A stretch of 64,000 nucleotides of DNA, taken from Euwallacea fornicatus (Eukaryota; Arthropoda; Insecta; Coleoptera; Curculionidae). The DNA lies in NCBI RefSeq assembly GCF_040115645.1, contig NC_089551.1, forward strand, positions 4,340,001-4,404,000. Direction: 5' to 3'. Shown one piece after another: positions 36,560 through 48,388 of the stretch. The notes beneath the pieces are model-generated. The model saw only the letters and a list, made by a program, of their open reading frames with translations. It searched no databases and had not been told where the DNA came from. How positions within the stretch are numbered: the first letter of the stretch is position 1; the number at the start of each line of letters is the position of its first letter. The position numbers were made by a program, and so were the translations under genes.

Positions 36560-36689
36560 TTCGATTGTTGCAGAGCTCCATGTGTTTTTATAAACATACG
36601 AAAGTGACTCTTTCGCTTTTTACTATGCCTGATTGTGTTGAGTAAAGAATTTGCATAAAATTTTATTTGCAGAATGAATATTCTGCCGC

Positions 36690-37395
36690 GGAAACGTTGA
36701 GGATGTCACAGAAGGCTTTTCGTGATACGACCATGTCGCAAAAAAACTACCGATGAAAGTCACGACAAGGAAATCAAAGATTTGGTGCTTTAAAATCGTC
36801 GATCGACAATTAGGGATCTTGCTGACGCTATGGGCCTTTCATTTGAATCAACCCCAAAAATTTGAAAAAAATTGTCTGTGTCTCAAACGCATCAAATTTC
36901 GATTGGGGTAAAAACACTAATCTTTTTAGAAAAAAAGCATCGCGTTGAAGTCTGTCAAACAATGATATCTGATCAACGAGACGTTATTAAAGGCATTATT
37001 GGGAAGTAAGAGATTTGGATCAATGCATACGACCCGGAAACAACTCGCCAATGGAGCAAATATCGTGCAAAAACCGCCCCAAAAACCCTCACCCAATTCT
37101 TGGTTTTTGCACCACGATAATGCACCGTCCCACACTGCATTGGTTCTTCGAGAACATTTTGCCAGAAACTCGTCCCATATGATTTCGTGACCACCGTATT
37201 CGCCTGATTTAGCACCGTTCGACTTCAGGCAACTCAAAAGACCGTTCCGGAGACCCCGTTTCGACTCGGTTGAAGAGATAAAAGCTGAATCAATAGTGTT
37301 GAAAGCCATCCCGAGAAAATACTTCCTGACTGTTTCGAAGATTGGAAAAAACGATGGTCGGACGGGGAGTACTTTGAAGGGGATGAAATTTATTG
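36690..37395 (+). pseudogene. decayed mariner transposase
   Basis: Pieces in several plus-strand frames resemble mariner. They are KEIKDLVL and RRSTIRDLADAMGLSFES in the helix-turn-helix region, then AYDPETTRQWSKYRAKTAPK, and, near the C-terminus, FEDWKKRWSDGEYFEGDEIY, which is the usual mariner ending. Stops and frameshifts are frequent, so the copy is dead. It lies a few hundred bases upstream of the plus-strand ABCC4 start. Confidence 0.75.
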
Positions 37396-37663
37396 AAGAA
37401 AATAATAAAAAAAATGTTAAATAAATAAATATACCTTATTTTTTTATCATAGTAGTGGATGTGTCCCATTTGAGCCTCAGCCACGAATCACCCTGTCAAA
37501 CCTTCATCATAAAAATCTCATGAGCTTCATTATCAAGCTATATCTCGTTTAAAATCGAACGGGTAAGAGTACCTCTCTACTATAAATTAAAACAATCTAA
37601 TGAGTTTAACGAATTGTTTTGTGTATTTAAAAGCAATTTTAATTCACAGATATCTGAACCAAA

Positions 37664-40600
37664 ATGGAGGATTCCAAAGACGCGGAAGCAAGGAAAAGTC
37701 ACAGGAAGGCCAACCCATTTGAGACTTGCAACATTCTCGCAAAACTATGTTTCACGTAAATTCCATATTTCATAAAACTACCATGAAACACTCACTGAAG
37801 TTCTTCAGATGGATGCTACCACTCTTTGTCACAGGCTTCAAAAGGGACCTCGTAGAAGAGGACCTCTACCACCGTCTAGCATCCCACGACTCCACGTATT
37901 TGGGCAACAAACTGCAAAGGGAATGGGACAAAGAACTCCAGAAGAAACCCACAGATCCGTCCCTGTGGAAATGTTTGGCTAAAGTATTTGGTAGGCAGTT
38001 AGCGGTATTAGGAACATGCTACTTCATAACTGAACTATTCGTAAAGTGAGTTTTTAGGTTAGTCTAGGTTAATTCAACACCTTCACGTAATTTTGAGGGA
38101 AAAAGATAATCAGAAATGAAATATCACAGAGCCAGGGCGTCGGGTTGTGACGTTTAAGCATAGTAATCTCGATAACCGTAAGAGATACGAGGTTGATTGA
38201 ATTGGGGCAAAGTTGCGCAGTTGGGACTTTAAGAATATTAAAATTTGAAAAATTTCTGATGTCAACTAATCGAATTCACGTGGAAAAACAGGGAAATCCC
38301 ACAGAGAAAATAATTCGATTGTCGTATAAGGAAATAACCGAATCTCAAGAATTTATGTCTTCCTTAGTACGAGAATAGTCCCAGAAGTACTCGACTTGAC
38401 ATATAGATGGCGGTTTTTTAAAAAGAATCTGCCGGTATTACAAAAACATAACCTTAGAAAGCTTAGGTCGAAAGTATGAGGGTGCTTCGTTGATTGGTAT
38501 TTGTTTTGAAACCGTTTTTAGTGAACGCTTTTAAAGAGTTTTTTGAAAAAAAAGTCATTGATACGTAATTCAACACTTTCATTTGAAAGGTCTTAGTCTA
38601 GTCAATATGGAAACGGAGTTAGATTCCACTTTGGAGGAATATGGTCCTTCGTTAACAACTATAAAATTTGAGTATCAGGGTTTAACACGGTCGTACCACC
38701 TGTCAAGGCGAACCCTGCAGTGGTCGCCCTAACGAGCTGATGCAAACAGTTTTTTGGGATGCTTGTGTGATAATTTTTATTAATTATCTCCTTAAAGGAA
38801 AAACAATAAACGAAGAATATTAATCAAGTTAATTGCAGCGTTTGAGAGAAGAAATTTGGAAAAAGCGACTGCGTTTAGAGAAAAACAAAGACTTGTTTCA
38901 TCAACACTACTCACCAGTCCAAAGTTCCGTCATCGCGATGGCCAAAATCATTCAACTTGGTTTCAGAATTTTCACCTCACCCTCCCCATTCACCAGATTT
39001 AACCCCATCAGATTATTTTTCATTTACAAACATGAAAAAATGGCCCGGTGGAAAGAGACTTGCCAATAATGGAGAGGTGGAGTCTATTTTGACACATCCG
39101 AAACTCCTTTCTAACATCACTACATCGGTGGGAAAAGTGTATCAATCTCAAAGGAGACTATGCTGAGAAATGATGTAATATTTTCCCTTTTTTTTTTGGC
39201 TTAAAGTGTTAGGTCGGGTACTTCTGGAACTATTCCCTTAGCTCTAATCGCAACACTCCTTTATGCCAATCTTTAACCTAGGTTGGGCCAACCGATATTC
39301 CTCTCCAAATTCTTGGAGTACTACGAGCCAAACTCCAAAATGACCAAAACTGAAGCCTACTATTATGCAGGAGCAATCGCCATCTGCTCTTTAATATCCC
39401 AAACCTTCCAACACACCTTCATGCTTCACAACTTCCATGTAGGTAAGTTTTAGTATTCTTTACCATTATTTTTAGATTTCTTTTGTAACTTTATGTGTTA
39501 CTTTAAGGCATGAAGATACGCGTGGCTACATCCGCCCTCGTTTACCGCAAAGTTCTGAAGCTGAATAAAAGCGCCCTCGTCGAAACCACCATTGGGCAAA
39601 TGGTCAATCTGATCTCAAACGATGTGGGAAGATTTGAACTGACCACTACTCATATTCACAGTCTGTGGATGGCCCCTATTGAGACCACGGTAGTTTTGAC
39701 TCTGATTTACTTTTACGCGGGACCTACAGGTGTGATTTCAGAAGAAGAAAAAAAAGTAGCAAACAGAGTGACTGATGATGATTATTTAGGTATGATTGGA
39801 GTGGTAATAATGCTCCTTTTCATCCCTCTGCAAATGTGGTTGGGCAAGAAAACGTCGGAATTCCGCTTGGCTACGGCCATCAGGACAGATGAGCGTATAC
39901 GTCTGATGAACGAAATAATTTCTGGAATGCAAGTGATTAAAATGTATACTTGGGAAAAACCGTTTGCAAAGCTAGTGGAGTTGACTAGAAGGTCGGTAAT
40001 TGAAAACGAGAATTAAAGGTCTAAAAAATATCTTCAATCTTAGACGAGAAATACAACAAATCAAAAAAATCTCCATCATTCGAGGTGTAATGATGTCCTT
40101 CAACATCTTCGTCAACCGCACTGCCATCTACCTCTGCGTCCTCACTTACGTCCTCACCGGGAACAGCCTCACCGCCCAGTATGTGTACGTACTGCAATCG
40201 CTCTATGGAGTACTCAGAATGTCTGTCACAATGTTCTTCCCTCAGGGGGTAACGCAGATAGCCGAGGCCAATATTTCAGTGAAACGAATTAAGAAGTTTC
40301 TTCTGTATGAAGAAGTGGACTTCGATTCAAGTTCTACCTTCTACAATAACTTGCAGTCTAATGAAAGCATAACTAAAAACAAAATTGTCACACCTGTAAG
40401 AAACGAAGTCGGAATAGTGATTGAAAATGCCTCCTTCAAATGGTCTAAATCCCACCACGAAAACACATTGGAGGACATTAACATGCAGGTGAAGCAAGGT
40501 GAGCTGGCGGTATTGATAGGCCCTGTGGGAAGTGGAAAAACCACTTTGCTGCACGCCATTTTGGGCGAATTAACGCCCTTGAATGGGAAAGTCACAGTAA

Positions 40601-43600
40601 AAGGAAAGATCTCCTATGCCTCTCAGGAGCCTTGGTTGTTCATGGGCAGCGTCAGGCAAAACATTACTTTCGGGCAAAAATATGATGTGAGAAGGTACCA
40701 CGAAGTGGTACGAGTGTGCCAGCTACAACGAGATTTCTCGTTATTCCCATATGGTGACCGCACCATCGTAGGGGAACGCGGGGTATCCCTTAGCGGTGGC
40801 CAAAGGGCTCGTATCAATTTGGCGAGGGCCGTCTACAAAGAAGCTGATATATACTTATTAGACGACCCTTTATCCGCAGTAGATGCCCATGTGGGCAAAA
40901 AAATGTTTGAAGACTGCATCACCCAATATCTGAAAGACAAGTGCGTGGTTCTCGTCACGCACCAATTACACTACCTCAAGAAAGTTGAGAAAGTGTACCT
41001 AATGGGACATGGAAAAATCGACCATTCGGGCAGCTATGAGGAGATCCAGAGTGGAAGTACTAATTTTGCGCAGTTGTTGAACGAGTTGAAGGACATCATG
41101 GATGAGGAACAGGAAGAACAAGGAGTGGCTACCAATGGAGATGTTGAACCTATGAAGAGGATAAGACGAGTGTCTACCAAGGAGGTGATGCCGAAGAATG
41201 AAACAGAGAAGGTATGTACAAGGTGTTTCATTTAAAGTGACACGTGCGGTTATTTCCTTGACCGAAACAAACCTTTCCAAACCAAATTTAAAATTTAAAA
41301 AAGTTTCAATCAATAAATACTCCCATCGCACATAAGCAAATTTTTACTCAAGGTCATTTAAAAGACATCTGGAGATCAATTTTTTTGCATTTTTAGATGG
41401 ATCGCCCTTTTTCTTAACTAAATTTGCAAAGAGCTTAAAAAATTAAGTGTTTTTTGTAAGGCAGACTCCAACAAGAGGAAATTAAAGAAAACATTTTTTT
41501 TATAGAAATAATTTTTTTTTTGGTTAGATAGAAGAATTTTTATGAGTTTTAAACAGAATGTCCATTGCAAAACTTTTCTAGAAAAAAAAATGCTATAATT
41601 TCGACTATCTAAAAATTAGACAAAAATCAAGGATAACTCTGCAACAAAACGTTTAATAAAAAAATTTTTCGAATGAAAGATATTCATTTTTTGAAGATAC
41701 TCAAGGATCTGCAAAAAAAATGCGGGGTTGCCTTTTGGGAAAAAAAAGTTGCCCTTTCAATGACCTTAAAGTGACGTTATGGCTAAAATTTGCTATCTTC
41801 ATGACATTTTCCCCACTTTACCGGATAATTTTTTATTTGAAACTTTCTTTCGTACAACGCTCCGTTTCTGAGTAATCTTCAATCACAGCCTCAAATGAGA
41901 CACCCTGTATTTTCCAAACTTTAGTCTGGGGTAAATGCAGTTGCAATACTATTTCGTTTGTAGATTTCCTCGGATAGGCATTAATCTGAAATTTGTTTTA
42001 ATACTAATACGTAAACTTATGCATGTATGTTTAAAATAAGTCTGTTGTATAATCCCCTTCGTTAATTCTATTACCGTAATTATTTCTTGGCTTTTGAAAA
42101 GAGCCACATTCAACTAAACTTCGCTCCAATCTAGAAAAATAGGAGTAATGTGGTTGCCGCCTTTCGGGGAATGCTTGAAATTAAGCTTCACTGATTTATA
42201 TAGAATTTCTGTGATTAACGAACTAAAGTCCTAACATGTCCCGATTTTCTTCATTCGTAAAAATCATTTTTATTTAAGCAGTAAGGGGAAATAACAATTA
42301 AACAATCTCGGATAACTGAACAAAAACATATTATGTTTGTGTCATTAAGTTTGAAAACATTCTCAGGAAAATATATTTTTTTATACTTTAATCAAACTTA
42401 AATAATGAACTTAAGCATTAGATAAATCGTCGTAATCAGAAAGAAAAAGTGAATTTAAAAATGTAAAAATCTGAGATGGCGCCAATAAGAAAAAGCGAAG
42501 TTGATGATGGTCGTAGGAAATCGAAATGTCAGATTTCAAATATGATATCGCCACTTTACAGAAGAGAAAAAGTGGCAATTATGATGTGCCATTCGTTTTT
42601 AATTATCTTTTCAAATAATCTTAGTAGAGAAAAGAAACGTTTTTTTCAAAATTTCATTTTTTTTACGAATATCTCCGAAAGTAATCTGAATTTTTCAAAT
42701 TTTGAAAAGGTATTTTAATGAATTCCAAATTGTGTAACTTTGCCCCAATTTAACCAACCTCGTATCTCTTGTAGTTACAAAAATCCCAATGATGAACATC
42801 GAATCTGAATAACCCTGTATATCACCTAACTGATGAACTACCTAATTACGTTTTTCTTATTAGGACCCTAAATTGGAAAGAGAAAGCAGAGGAGGTGGTA
42901 CCGTGTCATGGGACATCTACAAGTCATATTTCGTTTCTGGCGGACATTGGTGTAAAATTCTGACCCTATTCATTATCTTCGTGGCCTCACAAGGCCTTGG
43001 AAGTTTGACTGACTTTTTCCTCACCATCTGGTACATGACTACACCTAATCTTTCTAACACCATCAGCAACAAATAACGAATTTTAGGGTCAATATGAACC
43101 AAATTCAGAAAGCTAATGCAGCTCTTATGATAATCAACAATACTCAACCTAGTGGCATAGACGATATGAACTTGAACAACGAGTTTCTTCAACCGACCAA
43201 CCAGTATTCAAACTTCCAAAATTTTTGGCTAACGCAATTGAACAACGATACTCTACTACTATTTTACAGTACGATCATTTTCCTTTTAGTCGCTCTGACC
43301 ATTGGAAGGTCTCTAGCTTTCTACAGATTCTGCAATAAAGCTTCTATAAGACTACACAACAATATGTTTTATAAGATCGTTTATGCGACTATGCGGTTTT
43401 TTAACGTGAATCCTTCGGGGAGGATCTTAAACCGTTTTTCGAAGGATATGAACCAGGTGGATGAGTATTTGCCGATGACTCTACTAGATACCTTGCAAGT
43501 ATGTAATTATGGTTAATTATTGAACAAATGTTTTTACTGCTCTCCTTAGATTTCATTAAATGTGTTCTTCATAGCTACGGTGGTGGCCGCAGTTAATACC

Positions 43601-45134
43601 TGGATGTTGTTGCCCACTGTAATAATGCTTACTATATTCTACTTTCTGAGGGTGATTTTCCTAGCAACTAGCAGAGACATTAAGCGCCTTGAAAGCATAA
43701 GTAAGTCAATCTCCCTTCAGCAGAGAACTTGAGTGTTATTATCGACCAACATCTTAGCTAGGAGTCCTATCTACTCCCACCTAACTGCAACTCTGCAAGG
43801 CTTGACCACCATTAGAGCTTTTGGGGCTCAGGAGATATTAAAGGAAGAATTCGACAACTACCAAAATGCCTACAGCTCCGCATATTTCATGTTCCTGGGT
43901 GCCAACCGGACGTTTGGTTTTTGGTTGGACATGCACTGCGTCGCCTTTATCTCCCTGGTCACAATGAGCTTCCTCATTTTGGACACAAGCGAGTGAACTC
44001 GCCGCTACTAGTAATTCGCTTCTAACAATTCAATATTACAGCAAACTTTGGCGGCAATGTGGGCCTTGCCATCACTCAATCCATCCAACTAACTGGAATG
44101 TTCCAATGGGGTATGCGCCAATGGAGCGAGTTGGAAAACACCATGACTTCCGTGGAACGAATTAAAGAGTACGCAGATGTGATTCCAGAGCTGGACGTTG
44201 ACGCCAAGCAACCGCCCAGCGAATGGCCCAAAGAGGGCTGTGTCAAATTCGACAAACTCAGCTTGAGATATGCCCCTGGAGAGTCACCAGTCCTGAAGGA
44301 GCTCAGTTTTGAGGTTAAAAGTTCAGAAAAAGTGGGAATTGTTGGCCGCACTGGAGCTGGAAAGTCATCCATTATCATTGCCTTGTTCAGGCTAGCCATA
44401 AACGAGGGGAAAATTATTATAGATGGGCTTGACATTAACAACATCACTTTCTCAAAGCTGCGCTCTAGTATAGCAATTATACCTCAAGAACCAGTGCTAT
44501 TTTCGGGGACTTTAAGAAAAAACCTGGATCCTTTTGATGAATTCACAGATCAGGCAAGTCTTGCAATTGGTTTATTCAAACACCTTAACGAAATAGTTTC
44601 AGGTATTGTGGAACGCCCTGGAACAAGTCGAGCTCAAAACCGCCGTTGCAGAGCTGCCTCAAGGGTTGGAGAGCAAAATGTCTGAAGGAGGCTCAAACTT
44701 CAGCGTGGGCCAGCGACAGCTTTTCTGTTTGGCCAGAGCCATAATTAAAAATAACCGCATCCTAGTCCTAGACGAAGCAACAGCTAACGTGGACCCTCAT
44801 ACTGACGCCCTCATTCAGACAACCATCAGAACGAAATTTGCCGATTACACGGTGCTGACGATAGCGCATAGATTGCACACCATCATGGACTCTGATAAGG
44901 TACTAGTGATGGATGCCGGGAGAAACCAAGAGTTTGGGCACCCTTTTGAGCTGCTAGAGAAGAAGGGCAAGTTCTACGACCTCGTGCAGCAAACGGGAAA
45001 ATCTATGGCGGAAAATTTGAGTGCCATTGCTGAAGAGGTGATGATCACGAATGTTTTAAATATTTGAGCGTCTATTAATGTGGGTATTTTTGTAGAATTT
45101 CAAGCAAATTAGTCGAAGTAAAAAGACCAATTGA
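37664..45134 (+). CDS. ABCC4: ABCC4/MRP4-like multidrug resistance transporter, plus-strand paralog
   Basis: A second full ABCC4-type exporter. Exons: 37664-37755, 37809-38045, 39282-39442, 39508-39729, 39790-39991, 40044-41211, 42864-43030, 43087-43498, 43550-43700, 43758-43988, 44042-44553, 44603-45037, 45096-45134; total 4029 nt, 1342 residues. Many exon lengths equal those of the minus-strand paralog (92, 237, 161, 424 in sum for the next two, 167, 231, 512), which supports the model. NBD1 has GPVGSGKTT (about 464), LSGGQRARINLARA and LLDDPLSAVD. NBD2 has GRTGAGKSS, FSVGQRQ, ILVLDEATANVD and TIAHRLH. Two introns (43989-44041 and 44554-44602) seem to use GC donors. The product should be functional; nothing in it is broken. 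The last exon (NFKQISRSKKTN) is inferred; reading through instead gives a stop at 45065-45067. Confidence 0.93.
38128..38240. repeat. solitary repeat arm shared with a later ABCC4 intron
   Basis: The stretch around 38128-38240, with AGAGATACGAGGTTGATTGA and TTGGGGCAAAGTTGCGCA, resembles the reverse complement of about 42725-42825, where CAACCTCGTATCTCTTG precedes CCCTGTAT. The two arms lie in different introns of the same gene, about 4.6 kb apart. They look like remnants of one element family. Confidence 0.5.
38374..39236 (+). mobile_element. internally deleted mariner copy in ABCC4 intron 2
   Basis: The ends are ATAGTCCCAGAAGTACTCGA on the left and its near complement at the right, the same as those of the 6679-7915 copy. 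Plus-strand frames include LQRLREEIWKKRLRLEKNKD, a region PPHSPDLTPSDYFSF with the third catalytic Asp, and, near the end, KCINLKGDYAEK. The element is about 860 bp, against about 1240 bp for the other copy. Confidence 0.7.
39730..39789 (+). other. 60 bp in-frame, stop-free mini-intron in the plus-strand ABCC4 gene
   Basis: The segment starts GTGTGATTTCAG and ends GATTATTTAG. Its 20 codons (acidic, with EEEKK and DDDY) have no stop and would break the GPTG-MIGVV membrane segment. The minus-strand paralog reads GFTGMIGVV without a gap. Leaving it out makes the summed exon length exactly equal to the paralog (424 nt). I call it an intron. Confidence 0.85.
41217..41910. mobile_element. deletion derivative of the nested 2929-4949 element family
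   Basis: The left end TACAAGGTGTTTCATTTAAA and the complement of the right end (TACAGGGTGTCTCATTTGAG) match those of the 2929-4949 element. The body from about 41510 shares long blocks with 4560-4949, such as TTTTATGAGTTTTAAA, ATTTCGACTATCT and CCCACTTTACCGGATAA. The coding region is gone. The left end lies five bases into the intron, directly behind the splice donor of the NBD1 exon. Confidence 0.8.
41911..42863. other. remainder of the ABCC4 intron after the NBD1 exon
   Basis: AT-rich intronic DNA. A repeat arm ending CCCTGTAT is at about 42725-42825. The open frame at 42476-42715 has no recognisable domain and lies inside the intron. No exon was supported. Confidence 0.45.
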
Positions 45135-45358
45135 GTGGACAATGGTACCTAAGAGGAATGGCATTGGGTGTCAATTAAACAGTGATATTGTCCATATTGT
45201 CATACAGCCTGCAATGAATTTTAGCGGTTACAAAATTGTGATATTTATACAGGATGGGAAATTTTTATAGTGCGTGTATTTGGAACGTTTTAACTAGGGG
45301 TAGGTAAAGTGAAAGAATTAGATGTAGTTTAGATTTCAATAAGATTGCGTCTATTAAT

Positions 45359-47282
45359 ATACAGAGCTGGTAAATAGTATTGCAACCCATAACTTTCATA
45401 AATGTGGTATTTTTTTTAAGTTTTAACACGTATAATTTTATTAAAAAAAAAAAGGAATTTATTACATTATTTTCGATATTCAAATGTTTCACCCCTATCC
45501 AGCTACCCCTACTAACTTTTTATTTTCCAATGAAAAGGTACCCATTGTAGTATATCAAACGAGGGGTAAATCATTAAGGGTTGCAACGGTATACGCAGGA
45601 GTAAAATTGGATGTACAGTTTAATTTAAAAATAAAATTCTTAGATACAGAATAAAGTAACTCATTATTACATCACATAAAATTTAAATTTCTGCAATAAA
45701 TGTTGGAATTGGGCTGTAGTAACAATTTGGCAATGACTCAGCCGTTCTGCGAATTATCCAGCTTTGCTTTTGTTATTAATTCTAATTCTGTTTGAATTCT
45801 AAAACATAAATCATCTAAATTTTGTGGCTTATTTTTGCAAACGAAACCTTTTAAGTAACTCCGCAAAAAGAAATCAAGGGGCATAAAATCTGGAGATCAA
45901 GGCGGACATTCTATTTCATCTCTTTTACTGATCCGTCGCCCAGGAAGAATCTCGTCAAGATTCACGCTCACAGCCATAGTAGCAATGTGATAGTGCACTA
46001 TCTTGGTGCAACCAAATATTATCAGGTACCTGTTCCTCGTGTTCTCGAAGAAAAATTGCGGTGATTGCTGGAACTATTTCGTTTTGCAATAAGTGCAAGT
46101 ATGATGCGATGCTTAAGATTCCCTCTATGCAATATGGTCGGATGGACTGGTAGCTGATTATCCCCAACCATACAATGAATTTTTACGGATGTTGCATATA
46201 CAGAGTCTGCATCCAATGAGGATTGTCCGTAGACCAGTGGCGACAATTATGTTGATGAATAGCTCCGTTTAAACAAAACCTTCCTTCATGCGAAAATAAC
46301 ATTCTAGAAAATAACCTGTCATTCTGAATGCCTTGTTCTTGCATCAATTGACGAAATTCTATTCTGGAATCAAAATCTTCTGGCGTCAACTCTTGGGTAA
46401 GGGAAGTTTTATATAGATGACATTTTTATAGTTTTGAAAAACTATGCAGATACATCGAATTGATTAGCAAGTTTGCTGGTAGACTTTATAGAGTTTTTGT
46501 CGATAGATAAAAGAATATGTAGTGCTTTATCCCCACCAGTTACTCTTCGAGGTCTTCCACATTTTGGAACAGCTTTCACACTTCCAGTTTGTTGATATCT
46601 TTGATTGTATTTAGTTTATCATCTTTTACTAACCGACAAACTGCACTTTTCTCAATAGATCAGTCTGTATATTTCTCACTAAATAGGAGGCACACCTCTT
46701 CATAAATTTTTGCGATCTCCATACCCCAAAAAAATTTAAATTTCAATTCTTTGCTTCTCAGATAAACGATCAATTTTTTTTAATATTCTAACTTTGGTAG
46801 ACGCCTAAAAACTGATTTGAACTATTAATCAATTCTTTAAACCCCAAAATATTCTGTATCTAGAAATTTGCATACATTGAGGACGATTTGAAATTTCTAC
46901 GTCTTATTGTCGTTTTCTCACCCTCTTTCAAAGCGAAATAAGAACGGATTGGCTATCTAGGAAACCAAGATTAAAAGTTTTAATCTTTTTAGGATATGAA
47001 CTTTGTTGTAATTTTTTTTTTTTTAAGGAAACCAGATTCAATTTTAGTTCTCAATATATCCTATATCCTTTTATTCCTTATTGAATCACCTTTTATTTGA
47101 TATACTACAATCGATTCCTTTTCATTTGAAAAAAAAATGTTAGTAGGGGTAGCTGGATAGGGACGGAAAATTTTAACATTGAAAATAATGCATAAAATAC
47201 TTTTTTATATAAAATTATACGTGTTTAAGCAATTTTTTTAAACTGACTTATGAAAGTTGTGTTGCAATACTTTTTACATACG
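45359..47282 (-). mobile_element. Tc1/mariner-superfamily element with about 200 bp inverted repeats
   Basis: The left arm 45359-45570 and the complement of about 47095-47282 match, sharing TATTGCAAC, AACACGTATAATTTTAT, CCCTATCCAGCTACCCCTAC and GTAGTATATCAAA. Between them, on the minus strand, lies a decayed transposase (about 46725 to 45700). It begins MEIAKIYEEVCLLFSEKYTD and includes RISSID, SSLDADSVYATSVKIHCMVG, PTILHRGNLKHR and the segment ending FVCK. Many frameshifts interrupt it. Confidence 0.75.
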
Positions 47283-48388
47283 CTGCATAAAAAAACTTTG
47301 TACAGCTTCAGTTTGAATGTACAGGGTGACTCAGAAAAAATGGAGAATAGAGAGTAATTAGTTTCTGGAGCAAAAATAGGCCGATTTCACTCATATCGAT
47401 ACTTGGATTATTTCCTTTTTTACGTTGATGCCACAAACGTGCCTTAATAAATGTGATTTTACTCGTGATTATGAGCGTCATGTAATATCAGCGTTTGAAA
47501 CGAGAAGGAAGTTTTAACTAATACTCTCAATTTTACTTTATACCTCATCACTGTAATTTTTGTATTAACCAATGATGAAATTGAAGAAATCAACTAAGAG
47601 CAGCATGCAACATAAAATCGAAGGCGAATATGTATAAACAATTGTAGGAAATTAAAAAAAAAAACAGTACCTCAATTGCGTTGCTGAACGATTCCTCAAA
47701 ATGCGCTAATTGTAGGGTGGGTTTGGCCATAACCGGGAATTAGTCCCATGACTCTTCACGACACTAAAAATAAACACAAAAAATATCAATACAAAAAACT
47801 TTAAGATACAATCAATATTAGGAACACAATAACAAGTAAACATTTTTGAGCATACTTGAGCAAAGAGTGTTGAACCCCAGGAAATGCAACTTTAAATCGA
47901 GAACTTTTGACCTTGCACAAGAGTCTCTTCATTTATCCGGGGACACACTGGACGTATAATAAAATTGGGAATTGCCCGCCCTGTATATTTCTTAACCGGT
48001 AAATCTTACGTAAAAGTAAATAAAAAAGAAATGGGGTAATTTTGGTGAATGGTTACTTATGTTGTGTAAAATCATATGTATTATTGAGTATTTAACTCCT
48101 TAGATGTAAAGAATATGAAATTTGTCTGAATAGTTTGATTGATGATTACAATTATTTATTAAAGAAAATTAAATTATTTATTTATTTACTTGTCCCCAAT
48201 TTTAAAAGGTGGCCATTCAAGATTGAAGATGCACAGAACAGTCGTACGGATCTCAGATGAGGAACTGGATCTGAATACTCAGAAAATATTAGGATGAACC
48301 AAAAATTTGTGCGCTTATTTATTACTATTTCCAAAGTGAATTTTACAAAAACAAAACATTATCAAGTTTCAAACTAATTCAATTCATT

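Larger units (their letters stand above)
31183..37663. other. 6.5 kb spacer between head-to-head ABCC4 paralogs
   Basis: Both transporter start codons face outward from this spacer, so both promoters should lie in it. I could not identify a specific promoter element. It holds two long-inverted-repeat elements (32004-32621 and 35126-36559), a mariner remnant (36690-37395), a TA repeat and unrecognised AT-rich DNA (32650-35120), with no exon I can support. Confidence 0.5.

Noticed and set aside
45038..45067. Stop codon directly after the last NBD2 exon as the true end of plus-strand ABCC4
   Set aside because: Possible, but the donor GAG|GTGATG and the following acceptor at 45095 match the minus-strand paralog, where a small last exon is also predicted. 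The spliced ending is preferred, with moderate confidence.
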